Positions 15,705-29,286 of a DNA stretch of 64,000 bases are shown here, piece after piece. The DNA is from Metopolophium dirhodum (lineage: Eukaryota; Arthropoda; Insecta; Hemiptera; Aphididae). The stretch covers positions 22,196,001-22,260,000 of the forward strand of contig NC_083566.1 of assembly GCF_019925205.1 (NCBI RefSeq). Direction: 5' to 3'. The translations under genes and the position numbers were made by a program. The first letter of the stretch is position 1; every line of letters begins with the position of its first letter. The notes beneath the pieces were generated by a model. It was not told the DNA's origin and searched no databases. It worked only from the letters and a program-made list of their open reading frames with translations.

Positions 15705-18700
15705 AAAGAACTGCCCGAATGATAATAGAAATACATTATACAATAATTATTATCGTGTCTATATAAATCAAAAAACTAGTAACGCGTTTTTGCGGCGGTC
15801 GGGAGAACAAGAAGTTCGTTTTACATTTTTTAAACGCTGTGGCTTAGCCGCGAGCCATCGTATAAATTTATTTGTGATCTCATATTTTATTTTAACGTTT
15901 CGGCGGCACCGTAATATATCAATTTTATTTCGCGTAGTCACAAAAAAAAAACGGATATACCATACATAATATATTATAAAATTGAATCTATGCCGTAATT
16001 CATTTGTGTGTCATTCATGAGTCACACACACACGGACACGTTTCGGGAAAATTATGTATTTAATATAATACGTATTTTTTTTTCTACAGCACGCGCAATT
16101 TGACTTATGTCTATAACGATGTATTGTTGACTGTCATGTTTGAATGAGTATTCGTAATAAAAATCACACGCACAAAACGTCCGAAAACACTTGTAAAACG
16201 TATTCCTAAACACATAAAATCGCGTTAAAACGTACAGTAAACAATGGCGCTTAATATTTCACACCTTTTCACGTACGTTCGACACGTTTAGGATAATATA
16301 CGAAAACCAGTTATACCGCGCCACTATATTGGAGGTACCAGTTTGAACCATTCAAGAAGAAATCTCCGAAATATATATTATATATATATATACTTACAAT
16401 TTAAGCACTTCTGAAGTGAAAGCATGCGTGAAAATAAACCGCGCTAAATATGTTATGAATTATAATATTATATATACACAATATTAAAATATACCTATAG
16501 CCATTAGCCATATAGGCGTGCTATAGTCTGTAAGTCGTATCTACACAACAAGTCTACCTACAATAGCTTCGGATCGGACGTTTACCGACATTGACCCTAA
16601 ACTCTGTACTGCAGCAGGCGGTAATTGTTTAAGAATTGCATGCAATAAATAAATACATTAAGCGCCAAACATGTTATTACTCGTAATATTATTATTACGT
16701 TTCAATTGTTGACCCTTACCTGCAGGATAAACCGTCGAAGGTGGAATTCATAATTGGTCATTCAGTCGTAATTATGTCGGAATAACTTTGACTTTAGCAC
16801 AGCGTTTAGCCGAGTGGGTAACCTACATACAGGTTAATATGTGTTATATTATTATGATCGTGCGCCAGAGAACTATTGCTATATAATAAATAACAATATA
16901 CTGTACATAAAACCACCATGTTACAACACTGGGAATAGCGATTATATATTACTATTTATTTTAAACGGATGTCGCGGAATATGCGTGAGCAGAACATCTG
17001 TAATGTCTTCGCCGAAGTGGTTGAATTGAATATACAAAGTGGTAAAGGAGCACAACAATACACCAATAAATCGTGATCCCAAAGACTGTTGAACGACTAT
17101 GCCTTATATTTTATTTGGAAAAACAATGAGGGGTGTGAACCGAAACACCTACTTAAAAAAAATTGAAAATAATCAAATTATTCTATACAATACTTGAGAA
17201 AATTCAGCTGTACCTACCCCATATTTCACATAGTCACGATTACATATCTTTTTCATAATATTTTGTCACTAAGAGAAATAGCAATAAAAATAACAATACC
17301 ACCTAACAAAATATTATAGCAATAATACAAATTTCTATAAAAACAAATAAGGGTGGCCTTTATTTAATCGTTTCGTGCTACCATTTTGAGTTTATTCTTG
17401 AAATGCGCATGAACCAGTGAACACCATTAGAAAATTTCACTATAAATGCTAATAATAAATCATACCAACAACCAATAAACATCAGTACCTATCTTACCAT
17501 TTCGATTTATCATATTCTGTTAGGATACAATTTGCCTTGGACATAATATTCAATTATTCGCAATACATAATATACTTTTGAAAATATATTGCTAAGATAT
17601 AAGTTATACGGTTTATCGGTTAAAAAAAAAGGTCGAGGTCGTCCAAATGTGTCTATAATACCTAATAAAAGTGTACCGTCTACTGCATGGCGACAATAAT
17701 AAGTTCGTCGCCTATAACAATATAGTGCGGTAGTTAACATATTATTATTATTATCTACTGCATTCGAACTGCGCCGAGTAATAGTTTATACGACCGAAAA
17801 TTGTGATATTGTGTCCCATCTACAATATAATATGATATGATATCATAGCGTTAATAATATGATATACATTTTGTCATTTTGAACGGTGCTGTACAGTTCC
17901 TATATATGTATACACTTATAATATACCTACCGAATCATTGTGCATAGACGAGTGACAATTATATTTATGTATCATACCATTATTCGGCCGTCGTGGGTGC
18001 GAGTCCGCTGTTGGTCGTATAAAATATTGTGTTAGCCCTCGCCGCACAAGTCATATTATATATTATGCGTATATACGAGAGAAATTATTATTATTATTCT
18101 TCCCCCATCCCACCTCATGGGATACAATACGTGAACGCAGACGAGCACCGCAGCTCGTAAAAATTTATTGGGCGCCGTTTTCGTATATATTAATACTATC
18201 ATATTAACGCGTGCGGTGCGACACACACACTTATACGTATATTAGGTATGTATAATAATATGCATGCGTTTTCTTTAAGCAACCGACTGTGTTATGTTTG
18301 TTGAAGAGTGTTATTTTTTAAATTATAATATTCGATGGTTCAATTAACTCTCATCGTATATACGGTTATACGTTACGTTCTCGGAAACGACCGGCGCTAA
18401 CAGCAAATTAGGTATCATTATTATTGCAATTTATTATTATGCAGCTGCATTACAATATTATAATAGCAAATCACTGCCCCGAGTGCATATTATTTTTTTA
18501 GACGCACAACCGACGTTGATTACAAATACGCACGCATTACGCGGTTCGTGATGGTGCTAGGTGGATACGTGGCTGTAATATTTTTAAAGCTGGGCCGATA
18601 TCACTTTTCCCTGACATTCGATTAACCGCATCGACATATTTGACCTATACGTTAAACCAACAACCGATCCTTAAGTGCACAGGCGCACAGCACCTAGTCC

Positions 18701-19739
18701 ACGAACCGATTCAAAGAACATAATATATATATCGTTGAGAATCAATTGGAAGAAAAAATTCTAAAATTTGAAAGACGGCGTTGTCAATCGTTAATATATA
18801 AAATATATTAAACACGGACGAATATCGGATTTACTGGTAGTTGTTATGTTCGATACCCGACGACATAACGACCTAAAACGTCGGTTGAGTTCTAAATATT
18901 ATTAATTTTATCTTGGATGTGCAAACGCTTCTGGTGTAGGTTGTACGTACAATATTAATATAATATATTATTATAGTCGATACTATTTTATGGTGCATGC
19001 ACCAAATTATATCGACGAAATGATTTCTTTCGTAAAATATTATATTCCGTCTGTACCCGGTGTGATGGACAACGAATACAACAATCGCCGTTGCAGCCGA
19101 TTTCGCCCTCTCGAAACATAATAGTTATATAGCCGCGTGCAAGTCAAGTTAGGTCTATAGGCGCGTGTTTACCATATCATATTATAATAATATATAATAA
19201 ACCATGCTTATATGCGTATAATATAATTAATGTCTGTATAGTGTGTGTATACTTTTAACGTTTTCTCTACAAAATCGAGTCGGGCGACCATCGACATCAA
19301 TTCACACGCGTAGGTATTATGAGTATTATAATAGAATATCGGCAAAACGCATACAGTATATATATAAGCATGTGAAATTATAATTTCATGTATAGATAGG
19401 TAATATTAAAAAAATACCTTCTGTGCCCATCGGTATATCTTTTTGTAAAATCGTATATTAAATATAGGTATCTATTATATACAGATAAAATATATTGTAA
19501 TGGAAACGGGTTACCGTTCGCGATACGCTGATTGGGCGATACATAATACCTACCATGTGTACTGCCTACGACCTACCACATCGTGTACGGTTGATAAAGT
19601 GGTCACTGGTAATCGATGATATTTTCCGGACAACGAGCGACGATCCGGGATTAATAATGACATTATACGCTGTATAACCATGTGCAGTGTCTCGGCGTGG
19701 AACTATGGGTTAGGTACTCGATATATTATAATATTATCG

Positions 19740-20460
19740 ATACGTCTCGATCTCGGAAGAAGCGCCTCGCGACGAAATCGTTATTTTAACGCTTATAATG
19801 TGTAATTATTTATATATCACTTGTCTTATTTCACGATAGTATCCAATTTATCGAGCCAAAGGCCCTCGTCGTCACCCCACCAATCTTACTCGGCTTACGT
19901 AATATCGATGATAATAATAATATCAACAAAAATAACATTACACCCGTGTCCGCAGCCACACCTGGCCAGTGTCCACCCCACAGCCAGACCACCGTTACCT
20001 CCCGCTCCCTCCTCCTCCTCCTCATCCACCTTGCCACCGCAGGAGACACCGCGAAAACCGCCGTCGTGTCGCGTACGACTTATCTCACCGGCAAATCTTT
20101 GTGCGAATCGCAAACCTCTACAATATACCTACCGAGTTCTTTGCTTGCGATGCCACCTGTGCGAGCTCTCGTGTGTACGCGTATTTTTTTCGTATTATAT
20201 TGTTTTTTTTTTACCGGTTTGACGTTTATGATATACGACCGGGAGGACGAGACCGCACGAGTAGTTGCGTCGGCGACGGCGGCGATGGCGGAACCCATTC
20301 GTCCGGCGATGACGTTGTTTCGCGTTCGTTTTTATAGTGTCGCAACAGACCCCGCAAGACCCCGTCACCCCCCCCCCCCCCCACCCGTTATACTATTAGC
20401 CATTAGGATAGGAATTTTTTTCTTTCTTACCGCCGCAGCCGTCAGCTCTTGACGCCCCGT
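19740..20460. other. GC-rich island in the FGF intron
   Basis: The stretch is markedly richer in C, G and CpG than its surroundings, with C-rich strings (ctccctcctcctcctcctc) near 20005 and a 15-base poly-C tract at 20368-20382. Open frames of 60 to 168 codons occur on both strands here, including one of 168 codons at 19946-20452. They overlap one another and are low in complexity, which is expected when stop codons are rare in GC-rich DNA. I see no domain, no conserved motif and no convincing splice pair. It may be an alternative promoter or enhancer. Confidence 0.4.
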
Positions 20461-23400
20461 TTATTTTGCCACAGTAGTCGCATATATATATATATATGTG
20501 TGATGTAGGTATACGCGATATAATAAAATATCAGTCCTTTAGGTCGGTTTATTTATTATTATTTTATTTGTGAAAATTTTTTATTTTTTCATTTTTTTTT
20601 TTTTTTGCAAAACGTATAACGCGCGAATATAAATACGATATAATGCACTACTATATGTGACGGTTTGCGATATAAAAATGAAATATTATACCTATCGGTC
20701 GAGATTTTCCTTGAGGTTTTAACGTCAAAACATTTTTTTCAAATAAATATTAATACACATGGCATTTTATTATTAATATTGTTCTGTGGGCGTACGTATT
20801 TAACACTGACACACAACTCGTTTCGGTTTCAATCGTGCCTTGCTTGACTGCACCATTTAGCGCAGCTGCAGGTCGGTCCGACCGAAGTTCTGTGCGCTTT
20901 TTTCATTCCCATTGTTTGGAGATATTATATTCTACGCAATTATCATATTTTACGATATCAGCATGGCTCCAAGCTCAGACGTTCGGACTATACAGTACGT
21001 AACGTACCGAATGTAATGTGAATATTATTAATGTTCCAATGTCAACAACTGGTACAGTCTACATTAAACATATTATATATTATATCAAACTAAACGACGA
21101 GCCGTATATATTATTGCTATAAGTCATAAGGCATTGTATATTGTTTCGGCCGTTTAATCTATCTTCGTTACCTATACCAAATAGCGGCACGGGCAACTGC
21201 GTATAAATGAATAATATGTGTCTATACATTGTGTTTTAAATAAAATTATGGAGATATTTATTTATCGCCGCACTCTAGTGTCCACATACTTCATATTTTA
21301 TGTAGAATAAATATAGTTTTAAGAGGATTCGAAAAAAAGGACCCTTTTTTATTGGTTTCAATATGTGTACCTACCTATCGCATTAAATGATCTCAAGTGT
21401 GTATAATTATTATAATACCAACAATAACTTTTTTGTGTACCCAAAGAGTTAGCCAGATCCACCTATGTGACGTATAACGATTGCCATATAAGGTATCTAC
21501 ACTTAAAGTATAATATTCAGGATATTACTTTTTTAAATAACTGTTAAACAGCTTATACAAACTATTCGTTAAACATTAATTTATACATCGAAGTTTTTGA
21601 AAAGTACTCTGCTCTACTCTAAATTATAAGTTATGTATACCATTTAAAAAATGAAAATATTTCAGATATTTTTGTAAATATTTTTTGTTAAGTAGTAACA
21701 AGGTTAGGTTAGGTATGAATAACATTTTTTTAAAAATTACCGACATTTTTTAAGAAGATTAGTATTTAGTGTTGCCAGTTGCATTTTTCTTTCTGTAAAT
21801 ATAATAACAATTTATTTGATTGATAGAACTTCACCAAAAATTCACCCTGAAACACGACAATATACAGTCTATACATGTATGGTGTTTAATGGATGAATCT
21901 TTAGTATTTACTTCTTACAGAAATTGAGAGACGTGAATATAAAACATGTTTATATTATTTAAGTCTAAATAATACTACTAAAAATAATATAAAGGTATAA
22001 TAATATATATTACTAGATATTATCGGTATTTTAGGTTATGGTCACAAAACATTTTATTCATACATTTTTTTAGCCTCTAAAATTAATGTATATACCTATC
22101 TAACTACTAACTTTATTAAATTTTATATTTTATATTAATAAATCGCCGTTTAAGATTTAATTGTAGTCGTGAAATGTATGCATTGTTATTAATGACAACT
22201 TGACTAATCGGATACTTTGATCATCATCATTTTTTTATCAAAAATATTATGTTTAACATTATGTAGGTACTTATAAAAATTACGTTTATTATTGTAATAA
22301 ACTATGGACATTTTTAGTATTCTGTTTGAAAGTGGAATGATACTTAATAGCTCAATTATAATACTACTTAAAAACTCGTGTACGAAATCAAAAAAAGGGT
22401 TGTTTCCTATATGTATTCTAAAATTAAACACCAGAGAAGAAAGCCAGACACTTAGGGTCCTTGCCAATATTTCAAAAGTTTTTTTTTGACACGCCGCCAT
22501 TGATACTAAACGTTTTTATCGAAGGTGATACCAAAACGACGTGTTGAAATCCATTGAGATCTAGTAAAAGAAATGTTTAAACTAAAAATTCATAATTATA
22601 ACCAAACAGACATTTAAACATAAATTATATGCATAATATAAATGAAAGTGAATTGAAGTGTTATGAGTATAAAATAAGTAATAAAATAGTATTTATAATG
22701 TATATATAGGTATTGTAAAAAAATATTGACGACCAATGAACGAAAGTATGTATTTTCTATGTACCTATTTATTTTGTACTTATTTAATGACTTAATTGAA
22801 ATTCGTTCAATAATAATTAATAATAATAGTATTATAGATACGTATGAAATTTGTATTATTATTATTATTAATATTCATTATTTATTTGTTTATTAAACCT
22901 ACGTTCCTACTGCGTGTATCAATTGTTCATACAAGTAGTAAATAGTTATCTATATGTTAAATATTTAATTGTGTGAAAACTAACAATTATTATAGTATTG
23001 TTATAGTCTATACTGTGTAGAACATAATATTATGTCATTATAACAACTATAATAGTAAGATACATCTTTACTAACCCCAAAACGACTTAATTGGCAATTG
23101 TTCAATACTGTGTTTTTAGTGCACTTTGAATTCCTGGCCACGCGATTAAACAAACGTTAAAATAGTATTTGTGATCTATTATAATTTATAAGTATAGGTA
23201 CACAATAATATGTAACACACACAAACGTTGGAAAATTGTACTTAAGATTGTATGGTGAAATTTTCATTATATTTGCCCACACGGAACAGTGTTAAAAATA
23301 GCTTTAACTTCAAGTATAAACCGTTTATTCTGCGCCAGTTAGCGATATATAAAGAAACTTAAAAAAAAATGTATTCGTAGAACAAAACTGCGTTTGAGTT

Positions 23401-25249
23401 ATTTGGAATATTGTTCATTGCGATCCCGGTGTTGAAAGAAATACACATCACTACATCAGTATAAATAATATGTATTCAAACGCTTTCAACTTCAAAAGTT
23501 AAGTGATGGCGCTATTTTCAGATAAACAAATATTCTATTTCTGATTCCATTGATGACAATAAAACTTACAATTAATCAATACATTGAAAATCTATTAAAG
23601 TAATTTTAGAATTAAAGTGGTGTAAAGAGGCTATTAGTAAGAACGATGTTATTTTGTTTACACACTACTACTACACACTCATTGTCTATTATTATTATTA
23701 TTGTTTTTTTTTTTTTGGTTTTAATGGTGTTAATTACACATTTTCATCTATTTAACCATTCATTTATGTCCAAGCGATGGCTCTATTAAAATAAGTAGTA
23801 CTTTCTGTTTGAAGTACGTGAAGCTATTTTAATGTGTATTATTTTTTTGCTCTCTAATAAAAAGGATTAAATGCACATTTCGTCTGTTACATATATATAT
23901 ATACTATAACTCAGAACTATTTCATTTCGTGGAAAGCACGATAATACTATAATACGATCATATAGCAAACACGACAATACGTCCGGATATAACGGACCTT
24001 ATAGTCTAAATTTTTGTGCACATCAAAAAATTGGCATTTTATAAATGGATCATGGTGGATTTATATATTATATACCTATCACTGATATGTATAGGTACGT
24101 TGAAGATAACGGGCCTTTGTATAAAAATACGAACACTGTACGTTTTTTTTTATTTAATGATTGGTTATGTCGTAGGCATGTACCTACGTCGTAGAGAATT
24201 TTGTAAACAGGGTACCGGATTCTGTATTTATATACATGTATAGTTTTATTCAAAGAATTAAAGAATACTCGTATGGTCACATGCAATAATGTGGACGAAA
24301 TTAATACCGAACGCAATGCATTACCGAGAGACGTGAGTGTACCTATACGTGTAAGTGGGCAGTGGTACGAAATTTACCAAACCCGTTTCGATTTTGAGAC
24401 AGCGTCACGTATATTATATACCTATACATACCGCTTTAATGGTTCGTGCGGAAAAATTCTACCTGGTCACTTGATTTCACGCATGAACTGCGTCCGTCAA
24501 TTTTTTAAATTTTTTCTGTCGATAACAGACCTTTAAAAAATAAGCGCAGATAACGTTTTACCGTTTAGCGTAGCATAATAATTGTTATATTACTAAACAA
24601 ATGACAAATAGTTAAACATTGCGTTTATCGTTGTATATATATGTCCATTACTATAAATACTGGTAATATTAACGAAAATAAAAATGTTTTCGTGAATAAT
24701 AATTAGTTGGTAGATATACGTATAGTCTTTTATATTATATACATATATCTGCGTTTGTCATAATGTTAGTCAGCGTATATTATGTTTGGCGTTTTAAAAT
24801 GTGATTAATTTATCTCTACAAGTATTTAAATTGTTTTTGAACAAAAATTTCAAGTATCAAGTAGGTATTAAGTAGGTACACATTAAGTATTTACATAAAT
24901 ACACGTCCATCTTAACTTTTTACACCATTCAATAAAAAATATTCGAAGTATAGGTTCAAGTTATAATGTATGCTTTTAATTGTTCAGACTTAAACTCGAT
25001 TCTACAAAAAGCAGGTACGCCACTAGGCTTGTATACAGACCAATAGCATAATATGTGGAAACTTCACTGGAAATGATTTGTAAATAATTCGAATAAAATA
25101 TAGTTTTTCATAAAAACTATTTAATTTAATTTAATATCTCAAGTAATGGTTTCCAAAAAAAAAAAAAAAATAACCACACATTGTAATACAACCAATTGGT
25201 TCCTCGCTCCGTTTAGAATCTAAAAAATAATGTTCAGACTATCGCCAAC

Positions 25250-25900
25250 AGAAAGGGGAGGTTGACCTCTTCTTATTGCCACCCTTACTACTGCATGTCT
25301 ACTTCAACAATAGCCATAAACAAAATGGAAATTCCTTTCACAAAAATTTGAGGGAAGCTTTCTGGACAATAATAAGTAATATCATATGCTGTCCCGATTT
25401 AGGAATTTCTATCGTCCGAAAACTGAATTTTCGTTTCGTTTATCGTCCAATCAATAGCCTGCAGGCCGAGAATGTACATTATAATATCTGCAGGCTGTAA
25501 AGTGTAAACTATATATACAAAGTTCTCCACCATATTGGTGCAAAGAATTCTTCGAGAGCTTCTTGGGGGAGGATTATTCGGGGCAGAAAATATGGAATCT
25601 ATCCGTAGCGGGCATCAACCCGCTGGCGAAAGAACGGCACATCGTAATTCGTTCATGGTAGTTGGCGTTGTATGGAGGGTGCCGTATATAGCACAATACC
25701 ACATAAGTGGTTTCAGTGGTTTATACTGTTCGATGGATGAGTTAAACGGGAATCCGTTTCATTGCCTTGTCACATCTCAACATGACTGTTGAACCATCGC
25801 GAATCTCATACACATACTGCGGTAGGTTTTACAGACTACCCGAACCCACGGCCCGAATCGCGGAGTAAATACGTACCCGTTCGGGGCCTAAACGGGTACT
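25250..25900. other. Complex, moderately GC-rich stretch with no recognised gene
   Basis: Just before the last FGF intron acceptor, the base composition becomes more balanced. Short open frames exist (74 codons at 25276-25500 and 85 codons at 25535-25792, + strand). Neither shows a known motif. A 9-bp inverted repeat (agcctgcag at 25456, ctgcaggct at 25488) lies inside. It could be a decayed mobile element or a regulatory block. I cannot name it. Confidence 0.3.
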
Positions 25901-26127
25901 AATATTATCAATTATGTATCTAATAATATTATATAGGTGCTTACTATATTATTTTCAGAATAAGTTTTAGCTTCAGTTGGCCAAATGGTCCACGAATGGC
26001 CGCTCCCATATCTCATCATTCCTATATTGAGCCTTTGATCCGTGTATATAACATGTACACACATATATAAGTGTACATTCATATTATATATAACTGTCAT
26101 TTTGACGTTTTCTGTTATTTGTTGCAG

Positions 26128-26958
26128 AAGGACTTCGAGGACGAATGCGTGTTCAACGAGATGATCGAACAGAACCATTACAACACGTACTCGTCCGTCA
26201 AGTACACGAACGACCGGCGCACCCTTTACCTGGCGCTCAACAAGCGGGGCACGCCGCGCAAGGTGCAGATAAAGGCGGACGCGCCGCTTGGCAAGCTGTC
26301 CACGTACACGCGGGTGCTGACGCAACCAGTGCCGGCGGAACGGGTGGAACGGCTGTTGGCCAACCGGCGCCCTTTGCAGTCGGCCGAGTGGCCGGCGTCC
26401 ATACCACACGCACACCGGCACCAACACGCGTGTCCACCGCACATGGGGCCACCGCACGCCACCGCCAAGAACCGCAAGTCCCTAGGCCGCAAGTGCCAAG
26501 TCAAAGGCGGCGGCGGCGGCAGCCGGAAGAAGAACAAGGACGACGGGAACAGGGACAGTGGCAGCAGAGAGGACGAAGACTGCGGCGGCGGAGGTGGAAA
26601 CAAGAAGAACAACAACCGGTGTGGCGACGGCGGCGACGAAATCAGTCACCGGAAAGTGGACGCCGCCGGCCGGAAAAAGAAATCGAAAAAGCCTACGGCC
26701 GGCGGCGGCAAAGGTGGCAAAGGCGACAAGCCGCCGCGGCAACACGGCGCAAAGGCCGGGAAAAAATCGGAGACTGGCGCTCCGCCACCACCGCCGTTGG
26801 AACCCGTCGTCGCTGTCCAGACGGTTACCACGGTCGTTGCCCCGTCGTCGATTGTCGACGCGGACGGCGGTGGCGACGACGACGAAGACGACGACGCGGT
26901 GGCGGCTTTGGCGGCCACGGCTCCGACAGACGAGTTCCTAAATTTTAACGACAATTAA
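26128..26958 (+). CDS. bnl: FGF (Branchless-like), last coding exon with long charged tail
   Basis: The exon follows tttgttgcag and ends at TAA (26956-26958), giving 276 residues in the frame set by the previous exon. Residues 1-80 complete the FGF beta-trefoil: KDFEDECVFNEMIEQNHYNT with YSSVKY (the classic 'CVF.E.....YNTYSS' box), then RRTLYLALNKRGTPRKVQ (the 'YLALN..G.PRKG' heparin-contact loop) and LGKLSTYTRVLTQ. FGFs are secreted ligands of FGF receptors. Branchless guides tracheal branching in flies. After about residue 110 the protein becomes low-complexity: Gly/Lys/Arg-rich with KKNK, KKKSKK and KAGKK clusters, then Pro, and finally an acidic block (DDDEDDD) ending FLNFNDN. Insect Branchless proteins also have long poorly conserved tails. 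This exon is very GC-rich, so other frames are open on both strands; these are shadows. Confidence 0.92.
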   Translation, partial: KDFEDECVFNEMIEQNHYNTYSSVKYTNDRRTLYLALNKRGTPRKVQIKADAPLGKLSTYTRVLTQPVPAERVERLLANRRPLQSAEWPASIPHAHRHQHACPPHMGPPHATAKNRKSLGRKCQVKGGGGGSRKKNKDDGNRDSGSREDEDCGGGGGNKKNNNRCGDGGDEISHRKVDAAGRKKKSKKPTAGGGKGGKGDKPPRQHGAKAGKKSETGAPPPPPLEPVVAVQTVTTVVAPSSIVDADGGGDDDEDDDAVAALAATAPTDEFLNFNDN

Positions 26959-29286
26959 CCGTAATAATAATATTAATAATGATAATAATAATAATAATAA
27001 TAAAACAATAATTAATTATATTATACGCACTAATATTGTTATTATTACTATTATTGTCATATATTTATACAAACACTGTACTGCTTTTCTTATTATATAA
27101 TAATATTATCATTTTCTACATTTTATTGTTATTATTATGTTGTGTTCGCCGCGATCGGTTCGTGTACGGGCCCCGGCTGACGGGGAATCGAATCCACATC
27201 GTCCGCGTTCGACCTGATCCTAACGCGAATAATATAACCTAATAATATTACAATCATATTATGCCTACCTACTATACTTACTTATATTATCTATTATTAC
27301 TCATACTATTTTTTTAGTGTTATGTAATATATATCCTCTTAGCTGTACGTCCATGCATGCGACCATCATAATATTATATTCATAATATATAGATATACCT
27401 ACCATAAACGAATATAATAATAATGATAATTGAATATACTTATTGATTATTATACGCACCGAAAAACCACAATGTTATCGTAAAGTCTGCCCCCGCCAAG
27501 TCTAGGATCTTCACACACCGCCGCCGCCTTCGAGTGTGCTTATTTCCCGCGCCAGTCTATTGCTTCCTACACCACCCCCGCCCACTCAGGGTTTTGAGTA
27601 AGCATTGACCGTTTTTTATTATTTATTTATATTTCGCAGCATCACTCATCGGTATTCAGTGAACGTTCAGTATTTCTTCTTCTAAAATGTACAATAATAT
27701 TATAATATAAGTATAATATAATAATATATTATTTCCGTCGACTTCCCGCAATGTGCCATTTTTAAGTTATAAAAAATGAAAAAATATATTTATTAGTTTT
27801 GTACTTTCTTGATATTAGTATGTTATAATACACGCCGTGTTTTATTCTGAATGATATTGTATAATATATAACGTACAGTAAAAATATGTTTAGACGATAA
27901 ACTTGTTCGTCTCAATCAAATGTTAATAACTCGTGTTTAGACAATATAAAAATGTGTTTACATTCCAAATTTCGAATAGTATAAAATGTACGTGACAAAC
28001 TACTGACAGGCTAGCATCGTTTCAAATTGTCGTGACCTTATGATATTATTAATACTAATAATAATATATTCACACCAGTCCGATTAATGACGAATATATT
28101 TTTACTACTATGCGCCTAAGTCGTCCCTCGCTGAATCTAAAATACCAACTCGTGAAATCTCGTGTGCTTAACAAACGCAACAATGTTTTTGTAAAAATAA
28201 AAATACATTTTTTATACCAAATAAGTTTATATATTTTAGTTTTCCTATGTTGTACAAATTTATATTAAAGTGTCATTTTTTTTTTTCAATTTGTAATTTT
28301 TAAATGTGCCTGACTAGTTTTATATTATGCGTATAATATTAGCATTATGATATCTGTCTAATATTACTATTTATTTACTATCCGTACGCGGTGATTTGAA
28401 ATTTTCCCATGACGGTTTTTAATGAATTTTTTTCCTAAGAAATAAAATATTTTAGTGATTTTTGTACTCCACATTGTTAAATATTACAGAGAAAAGCACC
28501 TAGTCAATGATCGTTAAATATAAGTGTTCAGAACATTGGAGAGACGTACATATAAAAACAAAATAATCAATTTTCTAAGGTTTGTACTTTTTAGAGATTT
28601 TGTTTTGTTTTTACTTATTTATATTTTAAATGTGAAAATTGTATATACCTCTCTCTGGTGATCGAGGAGCTAGTGTGTTTATTACTTAAGTATTAATTCT
28701 GAAAGCGGCTCGCGTTGTTGTGTCCATCGTATTATGTAATTTTACTAGATTAAATATCTACAATACTTACTTGTATAAGTATATCGCGTATACTTATATT
28801 TTAGTCCATCATTGTTTATTTATACTACTACCAGTTCTATGTTCCCAAAAATGATTTTTTGTGTTAGTTTGATATTGTAACCATTGTATAACAAACGTTG
28901 TGTCCAAAAATGAAAAAAATCAAACCGTTCAAATATAATATTATAAGTACCTAATATCATTATTATTTTATTTTATTGTAAATAAACGTCAGTATTTTTA
29001 AATGTTGCAAAAATATATTTATTCAACTAAAAACACTTAAACAATATATTCCTACTATACTATAATAGATACGTGTGGTTTGGTTACCATTATACTATAA
29101 ATGTGTACGTGATGTTATAATACCATGCACTGTCGCCTGTTATAGGTACCCACTCAAAAAAATTGTCTTCTACCAATGGAATTTTCTCATAAATACCTAG
29201 TTATTATGCGGAATGAATATTTCGTCCTCGTCACGACGTATTATAGCGAAATACAGAACAATGTAAACCGACCAACTCCTAATAGC
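26959..29286 (+). other. Presumed 3' UTR and downstream flank of the FGF gene
   Basis: No gene seen. An (AAT)n run follows the stop codon. AATAAA hexamers on the + strand lie at 26999 (inside the AAT run, weak), 28196, 28441 and 28981. Any of the last three could be the poly(A) signal, and I cannot choose between them. A C-rich patch at 27490-27590 is probably transcribed 3' UTR. Confidence 0.4.

Larger units (their letters stand above)
3951..26127 (+). other. About 22.2 kb intron of the FGF gene
   Basis: Starts GTAAGG after the LYGS codon and ends ttgttgcag at 26127. It holds no exon I can support. Contents noted separately: a possible old DNA transposon (4463-5377), a homeobox-like palindrome (7268), a GC/TATA cluster (11.9 kb), a (GA)n run (15663), a GC island (19.7-20.5 kb) and a more complex GC stretch (25.25-25.9 kb). 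A very long intron in a developmentally regulated FGF gene is a common place for enhancers, but none can be proved from sequence alone. Confidence 0.75.

Noticed and set aside
19821..20452. Three overlapping + strand open frames of 122-168 codons and - strand frames of 72
   Set aside because: They occupy the same GC-rich DNA in several frames, are low-complexity and share no motif. Lack of stops is explained by base composition.
25912..26457. 181-codon - strand open frame
   Set aside because: It is antisense to the FGF exon and its upstream intron. The + strand has clear FGF motifs and correct splice phases.
26145..26948. 267-codon + strand frame and other long frames over the FGF exon
   Set aside because: Wrong frame for the FGF domain. 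Arg/Gln-rich translation is typical of a shadow of GC-rich coding DNA.
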